Source: Phyllobacteriaceae bacterium (GTDB lineage Bacteria; Pseudomonadota; Alphaproteobacteria; Rhizobiales; Rhizobiaceae). From it: a stretch of DNA of 64,000 nucleotides. The notes below the pieces were generated by a model. The model was not told the DNA's origin, made no database searches, and saw only the letters and a list, made by a program, of their open reading frames with translations. The stretch spans positions 35,328 through 99,327 of the forward strand of contig JANSXT010000017.1 of assembly GCA_024742765.1 (NCBI GenBank), in the 5' to 3' direction. Of this stretch, positions 7,028 to 14,504 are shown one piece after another. Each line of letters opens with the position of its first letter. Within the stretch, counting starts at the first letter, position 1. The position numbers and the translations under genes are program-made.

Positions 7028-8305
7028 TTGATCGAAGCGGCTCTTTACATTGCAGCGGGATTTCTGGTGGCGGTCCTCGCCGCCATGATCGTTGCGCCGA
7101 CGATCTGGCGCCGGGCGGTTCATCTGACGCGCAAGCGCATCGAGGCCTCCGTGCCGCTGACGGTCAGCGAGTTGCAGGCCGATAAGGACCGGCTGCGGGC
7201 CGAACATGCCGTTGCCGAAAAAAAGCTCGACGTGGCTCTGCGCAAGCAGCGCGACCTGTCGACCCGGCAGGCTGCCGAGATCAGCGACATGACGGCCACG
7301 TTAAAGGCGCGGGACGCGACGATTGCCGAGCGCGAAACGACGATCGACGATCTGACCGGACAGTTGGAAGCAACGCGCGAGGAACTTGGCGACACCAAGG
7401 CCGATCTGGAAGCGACGCGGCTTGAACTGAACACCACCAATGCGGTGCTGAGCGCGCGGACCGCGGAACTTGAAAGCACGGCGCGCCTGCGCGCCGAAGC
7501 CGAGAAGCAGGCCACGGCCGCCGGCGCGGCGCTTGCCGATCAGGAAGCGCGCTATGGTGCGTTGGAAAACCGGCTGGGCGAGACGCGCGACAAGCTGCGC
7601 ACCCAGCAGGGCAAGGCGCGCGACAGCCGCGCCGAAGCGCGTCAGACCGCCGAATTGCTGAAGACCGAGCGGGCCAAGTCGGCCGAGATGGACACGCGGC
7701 TGGAACGGGCCATCGCGCGGGCATCCGATCTTGAGGAAAAGCTGTCGCGCCGCGAAAAGGAAATCACCCGGCTGCGCGAGGCGCGCGCCGGCGAGGATGC
7801 CGACTTGCAGGAACTCGAACAGCGCGCGCTCGATGCCGAGCAGGAACGCGCTGCGCTCGAAGAGGAACTGGGCGACCTGACGGTGCGTGTTGCGCGCATC
7901 ACCAAGCAGTTGGACGGTCAGGAACCGGAAGCGGTGATCGGCGCGCGCGACGTGAAGATCGCGCAGCTCGAGGCGGATCTCAAATCCGAGCGCAAGCGCG
8001 TCGAGGCGCTGACCGGGCAGTTGGACCAGCAAACGGCAACCGCCGCCGACGAAGGCGAGGCGGCATTGCGCGACGAAATCGGTGCGCTGGCCGCCGAGAT
8101 CGTCCATATGGCGTCGCTGCTCGAGGGCGAAGGCTCGCCGATCCCCGATCTTGTCGGAAAGGCCGACGAGAGCGGGCCCGAGGGCACGGTCAGCCTTGCG
8201 GCGCGCGTCCGGGCGCTGCAGGCCAAGGCGCAACGCCGGAAGCCGGTGTCACCGGCGTCGGGGGGTACGGACAAGGTCACCGAAGCCGACGCGGTGTCAT
8301 CCTGA
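7028..8305 (+). CDS. Membrane-anchored long coiled-coil protein, function unknown
   Basis: A 425-residue protein. Residues about 4-26 form one transmembrane helix (LYIAAGFLVAVLAAMIVAPTI). Residues about 30-360 are almost continuous charged heptads rich in Ala, Glu, Arg and Lys, an extended cytoplasmic coiled coil. A more variable tail of about 60 residues follows. The apparent start is TTG 7028; no in-frame ATG or GTG lies between the upstream gene and the transmembrane helix. Similar proteins occur across rhizobia, but no function is established to my knowledge. Its 3' end overlaps the converging SpoU gene by nine bases. Confidence 0.75.
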   Translation: MIEAALYIAAGFLVAVLAAMIVAPTIWRRAVHLTRKRIEASVPLTVSELQADKDRLRAEHAVAEKKLDVALRKQRDLSTRQAAEISDMTATLKARDATIAERETTIDDLTGQLEATREELGDTKADLEATRLELNTTNAVLSARTAELESTARLRAEAEKQATAAGAALADQEARYGALENRLGETRDKLRTQQGKARDSRAEARQTAELLKTERAKSAEMDTRLERAIARASDLEEKLSRREKEITRLREARAGEDADLQELEQRALDAEQERAALEEELGDLTVRVARITKQLDGQEPEAVIGARDVKIAQLEADLKSERKRVEALTGQLDQQTATAADEGEAALRDEIGALAAEIVHMASLLEGEGSPIPDLVGKADESGPEGTVSLAARVRALQAKAQRRKPVSPASGGTDKVTEADAVSS

Positions 8306-9055
8306 GTCTGCCTGGCCGGCACCGGCATTGCGCACATGGTGCAGGACGAGCGCCGCGCTGGTCGCCACATTAAGACTGTCGAACCCGTTTGCCATGGCAA
8401 TGCGCAGCGTCTGCGACCGGTCCATGATTGGCTGAGCAAGGCCCGGCCCCTCCGCTCCAAGCAAAAGCGCGACCTTTGCCGGCGGCTGCCAGCTTTCAAG
8501 TGCCGCATCGCCGCGCGGCGACAGGCCGGCCAGCGTAAAACCGTTCGCCTCAAGCCAGTCGACCATCGCGCCGGCATGGTCGAAGCGGTGCCATGGCACG
8601 GTCAGCACACCGCCGACCGAAACGCGCAGCGCCTTGCGATAAAGCGGGTCGCAGCTTTGCGCGTCCATCACAACCGCATCGGCGCCGAGCGCCGCCGCAT
8701 TGCGGAAGATCGCGCCGATATTGTCATGGTTGGCGATGCCCGACAGGGCGACCACCGTTCGCCAGTTTTCGGCCGCGCCAGACATCGGCGCGACATCGGC
8801 ATCGTTGCGCCGCAGCCCGACCGCCAGCACGCCGCGATGCATCGGAAAGCCGGCAATGGCGTCGATGATATCCGATGATGCGACATAGACGGGCGTTTCA
8901 TCGGGCAGGCCGGCGAGGACACGCAGCACGCTCGTGCCTTCGGCGATGAAGCGCTTCTGGTTCCGGACAAGATCGCGCTCGCGGATGCGGCGATAGGCGG
9001 CGATGCGCGGATCGTCCGCATCGATGATTGCGATCGGCTTTTTCGCGCCGGTCAT
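8297..9055 (-). CDS. SpoU/TrmH-family RNA 2'-O-methyltransferase
   Basis: A 252-residue SPOUT methyltransferase that uses S-adenosylmethionine to methylate ribose in tRNA or rRNA. The three SpoU motifs are present: NHDNIGAIFRNAAALGADAV, LLLGAEGPGL and ANGFDSLNVATSAALVLHH. The N-terminal part (to about residue 90) is the substrate-binding L30e-like domain. The exact target cannot be assigned from sequence. Its ATG overlaps the stop of the upstream isocitrate-lyase-like gene as ATGA (9052-9055), which implies translational coupling. Confidence 0.88.
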   Translation of the reverse strand: MTGAKKPIAIIDADDPRIAAYRRIRERDLVRNQKRFIAEGTSVLRVLAGLPDETPVYVASSDIIDAIAGFPMHRGVLAVGLRRNDADVAPMSGAAENWRTVVALSGIANHDNIGAIFRNAAALGADAVVMDAQSCDPLYRKALRVSVGGVLTVPWHRFDHAGAMVDWLEANGFTLAGLSPRGDAALESWQPPAKVALLLGAEGPGLAQPIMDRSQTLRIAMANGFDSLNVATSAALVLHHVRNAGAGQADSG

Positions 9056-9891
9056 TGCGTGCGGTCGACGCCCTGCATCAGGAGATCGTCGACAACGCTG
9101 CCCGAAACGCCGTTGGCGAGCGGCGAGAAATCACCATGGTCGAGCATGGCGCGGGTGGCATCGATCATCACCTTGTGCGTCGCGCGGGCCAATGCCGAAC
9201 CGATCGAGATGCGCCGCACGCCAGCATCGGCGAACTGCTGCATGGTGACCTTGGTGTAGGGGCCGGCGGCGAGCGCGTTGAAGGGCTTCGTCAACGAGGC
9301 GACGATGCGTTTCAGCGCGGCCATGCCCGGCGGCAGCGGCGCGTAGAGAAGATCGGCGCCCGCCTCTTCGAAGGCGCGCAAACGGCGGATCGCCTCGTCG
9401 GTGTCGTAATGGCCGTTCATGATGCCGTCGGCGCGGGCGCAGAAAACGAACGGTCGGCCGAGCGCCCGTGCTGCGGCGGCAGCGGCGCGCACCCGCTCGA
9501 CGGCCAGGTCAAAAGGGTAGGGCGGGTTGCCGCCGACCATCTGCGTGTCCTCGATCGAACAGCCCGAAAGTCCCGCATCGCCGGCAAGCCGCACTGTCTC
9601 GGCGACGCCGTCGGGATCGTCGGCAAAGCCGTTTTCGAAATCGCCCGCGACCGGCAGGGGCGTTGCGGCGATCAGGTCCTGGGCATGGGCAAGCGCCTCG
9701 TCGCGGGTCACCCGGCCCATGTCCGGCTTGCCGAGCGTGAAGGCATGGCCCGCGCTGGTCGTCGCCAGTGCCCTGGCGCCGCAGGCGGCCATCACACGCG
9801 CGGTGCCCACGTCCCACGGGTTGGGAATGACGAAACAGCCCGATGCGTGCAGGGCCTCGAAACCGGCATGCCGTTGGGCGAGTGTGGTCAT
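9052..9891 (-). CDS. Isocitrate lyase/PEP mutase-family enzyme
   Basis: A 279-residue TIM-barrel enzyme of the isocitrate lyase/phosphoenolpyruvate mutase superfamily, which makes or breaks C-C or C-P bonds in oxo-acids. Family features are IPNPWDVGTARVM near the start, ATTSAGHAF, AGDFENGF, GLSGCSIEDT (metal-binding SIED) and FCARAD. The KKCGH catalytic loop of true isocitrate lyase is absent, which points to a lyase such as 2,3-dimethylmalate or oxaloacetate type, but the substrate is unknown. It is the middle gene of a tight minus-strand trio, five bases after the HugZ-like gene. Confidence 0.85.
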   Translation of the reverse strand: MTTLAQRHAGFEALHASGCFVIPNPWDVGTARVMAACGARALATTSAGHAFTLGKPDMGRVTRDEALAHAQDLIAATPLPVAGDFENGFADDPDGVAETVRLAGDAGLSGCSIEDTQMVGGNPPYPFDLAVERVRAAAAAARALGRPFVFCARADGIMNGHYDTDEAIRRLRAFEEAGADLLYAPLPPGMAALKRIVASLTKPFNALAAGPYTKVTMQQFADAGVRRISIGSALARATHKVMIDATRAMLDHGDFSPLANGVSGSVVDDLLMQGVDRTQ

Positions 9892-9895
9892 GGCA

Positions 9896-10663
9896 TCAAT
9901 CCTCCATTGCGCGGGCCTGATCGGCCATCTGTTTCAGCACGGTGCGCAGGTCTTCGGCGCGTTCCAGCGGTTTGGGATAGAAGACACGCGCCCGTTCGTC
10001 GCCGTCGCCCAGATCCATGCCTTCGGAATCGATGGTCAGCAACTGCCAATCGCCAGGTTTCTTGCCGGCCAGCTTCTGCGCATAGAGCGCGATCGCGTCG
10101 GCATGGTCGGCATTCATGTGGACGACCGCGCCATGTTCGAGCGCCGCGGTCCCTTCAATGTCGCCGGCAAGCGCCAGGTCGTCTGCGATCAGCTCATAGG
10201 CCTTGCCGAACCCGCCATTGAGGCTGGCGCCGGCGATCGCCAGGCGGAAGAAGGCAAAATCGCCGAAATCGACATAGAGCGCGGCCTTGGGATGGCGCGC
10301 CAGATGCCTGCGCCGGATGCGGGCATGGTCGTCACTGTCGCGCGCAACACGCGCGGCGAGGGTGCGCAGCGTGATGCGCGGATGGGCCAGCGGGTCGCCC
10401 TTGCCCGGTTCGCCGATCAGAAGCGCGCTTTCGGGTGCGGTCTCAAGAGCGGCCATGTGTGGTGAAAGGGCCGAAATCAGGATCACCGGCGTGCCGTCGA
10501 CATCGGTCGAAAGCTGCACGCGGCTGACGCCGGGAAACGCGCTTTCGCCCGAGGGATGCACGGCCAGTGCGCCATGGCGGGCGGTCGCAACCAGCGTCTT
10601 GGCAAGGCGGATCGCCTCGCCGTCGGTTTCGCGCAGCACGCTTTTCTTGTCCGCTTCGGCCAT
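9896..10663 (-). CDS. HugZ-like protein (pyridoxamine-phosphate-oxidase fold plus DUF2470)
   Basis: A 255-residue two-domain protein. Residues about 15-160 are a split-barrel FMN-type domain (ARHGALAVHPSGESAFPGVSR, ILISALSPHMAALE). Residues about 170-250 are a DUF2470 domain (GAVVHMNADHADAIALYA). This architecture is shared with HugZ heme-degrading oxygenases and with uncharacterised flavin-reductase-like proteins. No iron or heme uptake genes lie alongside, so a heme role is only possible. GTG 10666 directly precedes ATG 10663. Confidence 0.75.
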   Translation of the reverse strand: MAEADKKSVLRETDGEAIRLAKTLVATARHGALAVHPSGESAFPGVSRVQLSTDVDGTPVILISALSPHMAALETAPESALLIGEPGKGDPLAHPRITLRTLAARVARDSDDHARIRRRHLARHPKAALYVDFGDFAFFRLAIAGASLNGGFGKAYELIADDLALAGDIEGTAALEHGAVVHMNADHADAIALYAQKLAGKKPGDWQLLTIDSEGMDLGDGDERARVFYPKPLERAEDLRTVLKQMADQARAMED

Positions 10664-10770
10664 CACATCCCGCTTGCCTGTTGAGAACGGTGCGCCATGC
10701 GTGGCACGGCGCGCGGCACTGGTCTATCCCATCTGGTGACCGGCAGGCAAAGCGACGAGACGGTGCGGCG

Positions 10771-11385
10771 ATGGCCAAGCTCTATTTTCACTATTCGGCG
10801 ATGAATGCCGGCAAGTCGACCATGCTGCTGCAGGCTTCGCACAATTATCGCGAACGCCACATGACGACGCTCCTGTTCACCGCGCGGCTCGACGACCGGG
10901 CCGGCGAGGGGCGGATCGCCTCGCGCATCGGGCTCGGCGAGGAGGCGTTGACCTTTGTGCCGGAGGACGATCTGTTCGTGATCGTGCGCGATCACACGCA
11001 AAACGCGCCGGTCCATTGCGTCTTTGTCGACGAGGCGCAGTTTCTCACCGAGAACCAGGTCTGGCAGTTGGCGCGGATCGCCGACCGGCTCGGCGTGCCG
11101 GTCATGGCCTATGGCCTGCGGACCGATTTTCAGGGCAAACTGTTTCCCGGCTCCAAGGCGCTTTTGGCGATCGCCGACGATCTGCGCGAAGTGCGCACCA
11201 TCTGCCGCTGCGGGCGCAAGGCGTCGATGGTGGTGCGGCTGGGACCGGACGGCAAGGTCGTCCGGGAGGGTGACCAGGTGGCGATCGGCGGCAATGACCG
11301 CTACGTGTCGCTGTGCCGCCGGCACTGGGAGGAGGAGATGGGCCGGACCGAGGCCGAGGACATGATCGGCTTTGCCGCCGAGTGA
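10771..11385 (+). CDS. tdk: Thymidine kinase (type II)
   Basis: Phosphorylates thymidine to dTMP in the salvage pathway. The 204-residue protein starts MAKLYFHYSAMNAGKSTMLL, with the P-loop at residues 9-17, and has the Walker-B-like VFVDEAQFL and the lasso YGLRTDFQGKLFPGS. The zinc site is present as ICRCG and SLCRRHW, i.e. CxC with CxxH rather than four Cys. Many alphaproteobacteria lack this gene, but the sequence is complete. ATG 10771 is the conserved start. Confidence 0.95.
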   Translation: MAKLYFHYSAMNAGKSTMLLQASHNYRERHMTTLLFTARLDDRAGEGRIASRIGLGEEALTFVPEDDLFVIVRDHTQNAPVHCVFVDEAQFLTENQVWQLARIADRLGVPVMAYGLRTDFQGKLFPGSKALLAIADDLREVRTICRCGRKASMVVRLGPDGKVVREGDQVAIGGNDRYVSLCRRHWEEEMGRTEAEDMIGFAAE

Positions 11386-11471
11386 ACCGGCGGCGCTTGA
11401 CGGACAGCCGACTTTCAATTGTCATCACGCCAACTTATATGCGGCGTGAAGGCGCACAGAGGGGTTGGTCC

Positions 11472-12554
11472 ATGGCAAGCTTGCAGAATTTCGATACCGA
11501 GATCGAACGCACCAAACAGGCGGTCGAGCAGATGCAGACGCGGATCGAGCAGTCGAGCGACGTGCTCGACCGGTTCGCCAAGGCGGACGCGGCCATCGGG
11601 GACGCCGATTTCGACATCGAAAATGCCCGCATCCAGGACGTGCTCAAGCAGCAGTCGGTGATGGAAGCCAATATTGCCGACCTGATCATCGGGCTAGAGG
11701 ACGCGACCAACGTGTTCGGCCAGGAATTTGAGTCGATGAAGTCGCACACGACCTGGGAGAGCATTGTCGGCCTGTTCTCCAAGCAGCGCATGCAGCGGAT
11801 GCGGTCGGAGCGGGTGCGCAACATGTCGCTGGCCGGCAATCTGCAGGAACTCTTGACCAAGTCGGACACGATCGTCGGCATTCTCGACGGCCAGCGGACG
11901 ATCCTCGACGAGCGCTACGAGACCTCCGAGGCCAGCCTGCGGCAGGTGATCGAACGGCGCACCGGCACGATGGAGCAGCTTGAAAAGACGCAAGCGCGGA
12001 TCGAGGAACTCAATCCGATGCTGCTCGACATCGAAAACCAGATCGCCGCCTCGACCAACCAGAAGGAGCGGTCCGAACTGGAAGGCCAGCGCTCGGAACT
12101 TGCGACCGAATATAACGAGATGCAGGCGCGCGAGCAGACGCTGCTCGCCGAGAGCCAGACGCTGGAACGCTACACATCCATGTTCCAGACGTTCGTCGAT
12201 TCGCTCAACAATCAGAAGGCAGCGCAGTCAACGCTGATCAACAAGCTGACGATCGATACCGAACAGCGCATCGTCCTCTACAAGGCGCTTGAGGATTCGC
12301 TGAAAACCGCCGCGCAGCAGGATGTCGCCCACAAGATCAACACTCTGGGCAGCCAGGTGGACACGGCGGCCGAAACGACGATGGCCGGCATCGGCGCGGC
12401 GGCCCAGAGCCATATTGGCGATCTTCTGGAAATGCATGAAGGCAACATGGCCGCCACGCAGGACATTCAGCGCCGCAAGAAGCTGGCGGACGATGCGTTC
12501 GCGCGGCGGTTCGAAGAGGTGCTGAAAAAGCACAACGCCGCCAACTATGTTTAG
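11472..12554 (+). CDS. Helical coiled-coil protein, first gene of an uncharacterised AAA+ locus
   Basis: A 360-residue soluble protein, nearly all predicted helix, with charged heptads over residues about 5-90 and 120-260 and no signal peptide or membrane segment. The start MASLQNFDTEIERTK is preceded by AGAGGGG. Its layout (long helices, a central LFSKQRMQRMRSERVRN segment, and a C-terminal RRKKLADDAFARRFEEVLKKH) recalls TelA-type 'toxic anion resistance' proteins, but I cannot show homology. It leads a same-strand set with an unknown protein, an AAA+ ATPase and a DUF2333 membrane protein. Confidence 0.65.
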   Translation: MASLQNFDTEIERTKQAVEQMQTRIEQSSDVLDRFAKADAAIGDADFDIENARIQDVLKQQSVMEANIADLIIGLEDATNVFGQEFESMKSHTTWESIVGLFSKQRMQRMRSERVRNMSLAGNLQELLTKSDTIVGILDGQRTILDERYETSEASLRQVIERRTGTMEQLEKTQARIEELNPMLLDIENQIAASTNQKERSELEGQRSELATEYNEMQAREQTLLAESQTLERYTSMFQTFVDSLNNQKAAQSTLINKLTIDTEQRIVLYKALEDSLKTAAQQDVAHKINTLGSQVDTAAETTMAGIGAAAQSHIGDLLEMHEGNMAATQDIQRRKKLADDAFARRFEEVLKKHNAANYV

Positions 12555-12578
12555 TCGTAAGGCCGCGGGAGGGCGCCG

Positions 12579-13736
12579 GTGAGCCGGGCCACCCACGCCG
12601 CCGCCAGCCCGGTTCTGCGCTATTTCAGTTCGATCGGCGCGGCGCTCGACGGGCTTGACGTCTTCCTGCGCGACGACAATTCGCCGCTCTACCAGCATGA
12701 ATTGGTGGCGCGCACGGTCGTTCCCTATCTGGCGCGGCTGGCCGCCTCGTTCGACAGTTGGCGCAACCGGCTCGACTTTTCCGACAAGTTCCGCATTTCG
12801 CGCGCCGACAGCGGCTTTCCTGTCTATCAGAACGTGCTGGAGCTGGAAAAGGACCGGCGCTCGGCCAAAAGCCGGCTCGATGCCATTCCCGATCCCGAAA
12901 CGCTGCGCGCCGACATGGCCGACTTCATCCTGCGCCACAAGGCGTTTCCCAAGGAATTGCAGGACAGGCTGGCCGAGCGGCTCTATCTCGAAACGATCCG
13001 TGACGGGTCTTTCTTTACGCCGTTCGTTTTGCCCGAGACGATCAAGGTCTCTGTGAACCCGAAGACCGGCCGGCCCTTCTACGTTACCCATTGGGGCGTG
13101 TTCGACGGGTCGGCGACGCTACCGATGATCTATTCGGTGGTGGTCGAGGACTCAACGCCCGACATGGTCAAGACGCTGGTCGGCAAGGACGGCAAGCTGA
13201 ACCGCAATGTCGACATTCCGTTGCCGGTGGGCGGGTTGTTGAACCCGGCGCTGGCGCGGCCGTTCGACCAGTGGGCCGAGGCCAATTCGGCCTATTCGCT
13301 GACGCCGGCGACGGTCGCCGCCAACATGGACGAGCAGTTCGAGATGCTGCATCCCAAACAGCTTCGGCGGATCGTGCTGGGGCCGTTCTATTCGGCGGGT
13401 ATCACGCAGAACAACGATACGGTGTCGGCGATCCTGGACGAAGTGGGCGACGCGGAAAACGCCTGGCTCCTGAGCTGGACCATCCAGGACATCTACTCAA
13501 AGCACGAACGGCCGGGCCGCAAGGGGCTATGGTCGTCGTCGCCGCCGCGCGAGGAGTTTCACATCGAGACCGACGATCTGGAGGCGGCGCGCATGGGCGT
13601 CTCCTCGTTCGAAAAGCATGCGCTGATCCCGCACGAGGCCTATCAGGCGCTCTATGCGGCCGGCCAGACCGACGCGGTCTTTGCCGGATACAAGACGCAC
13701 ATCGTCTCCGGCGGGCATGTGATTTCCGATGTTTGA
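12579..13736 (+). CDS. Conserved-looking protein of unknown function, second gene of the AAA+ locus
   Basis: A 385-residue cytoplasmic protein with mixed helices and strands and no recognised motif. The N-terminal third (LRYFSSIGAALDGLDVFLRD) is helical. The middle contains VSVNPKTGRPFYVTHWGVFDG, and the C-terminus HIVSGGHVISDV. The start is GTG 12579 with a strong GGGAGGG ribosome-binding site and 24 bases after the previous stop, which implies co-transcription. The next gene of the set has been pushed away by the repeat-flanked DUF559 insertion that begins 14 bases after this stop. Confidence 0.6.
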   Translation: MSRATHAAASPVLRYFSSIGAALDGLDVFLRDDNSPLYQHELVARTVVPYLARLAASFDSWRNRLDFSDKFRISRADSGFPVYQNVLELEKDRRSAKSRLDAIPDPETLRADMADFILRHKAFPKELQDRLAERLYLETIRDGSFFTPFVLPETIKVSVNPKTGRPFYVTHWGVFDGSATLPMIYSVVVEDSTPDMVKTLVGKDGKLNRNVDIPLPVGGLLNPALARPFDQWAEANSAYSLTPATVAANMDEQFEMLHPKQLRRIVLGPFYSAGITQNNDTVSAILDEVGDAENAWLLSWTIQDIYSKHERPGRKGLWSSSPPREEFHIETDDLEAARMGVSSFEKHALIPHEAYQALYAAGQTDAVFAGYKTHIVSGGHVISDV

Positions 13737-13750
13737 GACGCGGGCGATAC

Positions 13751-13907
13751 CCCCCTCTGTCGGCTTTGCCGACATCTCCCCCACAAGGGGAGAGAGTGGG
13801 GCGGGCCAGGGCCTTCCAGCCCAAGGCGGCCAGCTGAACTTACAAGGTGGATGTTTGCGGCACTCTCCCCCCTTGTGGGGGAGATGTCCCGAAGGGACAG
13901 AGGGGGG
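13751..13907. repeat. Palindromic intergenic repeat element, copy 1
   Basis: Two inverted arms of about 45 bp, 13751-13796 and 13863-13907, are separated by about 66 bp. Each arm contains the core CATCTCCCCCACAAGGGG or its complement and a small internal palindrome (GTCGGCTTTGCCGAC in the left arm, GTCCCGAAGGGAC in the right). Such C-run/palindrome elements are dispersed in rhizobial genomes as intergenic mosaic repeats. The right arm ends six bases before the DUF559 gene start and its G-run can act as that gene's ribosome-binding site. Confidence 0.85.
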
Positions 13908-13913
13908 TGATTG

Positions 13914-14300
13914 GTGAATCCCTCTCATGTGAATGTCTCGAAAAAACAGCGCGCCAACGCCAAGCGTATGCGACGCACGATGACGGAAGCGGAGAAGAAA
14001 CTGTGGCATGAACTCCGGGCGCACCGGCTGATGGGGCATGGTTTTCGCCGGCAATACCCGATCCGGCAATTCATCGTCGATTTTGCCTGCCCGGAGCACC
14101 GTTTGGTCATTGAACTCGACGGCTCCCAACACGGCGGGGAGACTGTTGCCGCCGCTGACAAAGCACGCACCGCAGATTTGCAGGCAGACGGTTGGACGGT
14201 GGTTCGTTTCTGGAATGACGATGTGCTGAAGGACATGGATGGCGTGTGCCGGCACATCGTGGCCGTGAAATCCAATATGCAGGCTGTGTCCGATGGGTGA
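13914..14300 (+). CDS. DUF559 endonuclease-fold protein in a repeat-flanked cassette
   Basis: A 128-residue DUF559 protein, related in fold to Vsr and other PD-(D/E)XK nucleases. Visible features are RRTMTEAEKKLWHELR, GHGFRRQYPIRQFIVDFACPEHRLVIELDGSQH (the D...E-x-D core) and WTVVRFWNDDVL. The start is GTG 13914 (TTG 13911 possible), six bases after the G-run of repeat copy 1. It stops 15 bases before repeat copy 2. No methyltransferase is nearby, so it is not a standard restriction system. Biological role is unknown; the setting suggests a mobile or mobilised cassette. Confidence 0.8.
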   Translation: MNPSHVNVSKKQRANAKRMRRTMTEAEKKLWHELRAHRLMGHGFRRQYPIRQFIVDFACPEHRLVIELDGSQHGGETVAAADKARTADLQADGWTVVRFWNDDVLKDMDGVCRHIVAVKSNMQAVSDG

Positions 14301-14315
14301 TTTTTCCTTCGACGA

Positions 14316-14471
14316 CCCCCCTCTGTCCCTTCGGGACATCTCCCCCACAAGGGGGGAGAGTGGACTTTGCGTCGGCCCGACTAGCCAAACTCGCCATCTG
14401 AAGCGAACCGATCAGTGCACGCTCCATTCTCCCCCCTTGTGGGGGAGATGTCCCGAAGGGACAGAGGGGGG
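14316..14471. repeat. Palindromic intergenic repeat element, copy 2
   Basis: A second copy of the element at 13751-13907. The arms are 14316-14360 and 14428-14471, in the same inverted relationship and similar spacing. Both arms carry the GTCCCTTCGGGAC internal palindrome and the CATCTCCCCCACAAGGGG core. The right arms of the two copies are almost identical over about 44 bases. Together the copies bracket the DUF559 gene. Confidence 0.85.
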
Positions 14472-14504
14472 TGCGTTGGCGGCAGAAACAGGGTGCAAGA
14501 ACTG

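Noticed and set aside
13914..14300. The DUF559 gene as part of a restriction-modification system
   Set aside because: No methyltransferase or specificity gene is present and the gene stands alone in a repeat cassette.
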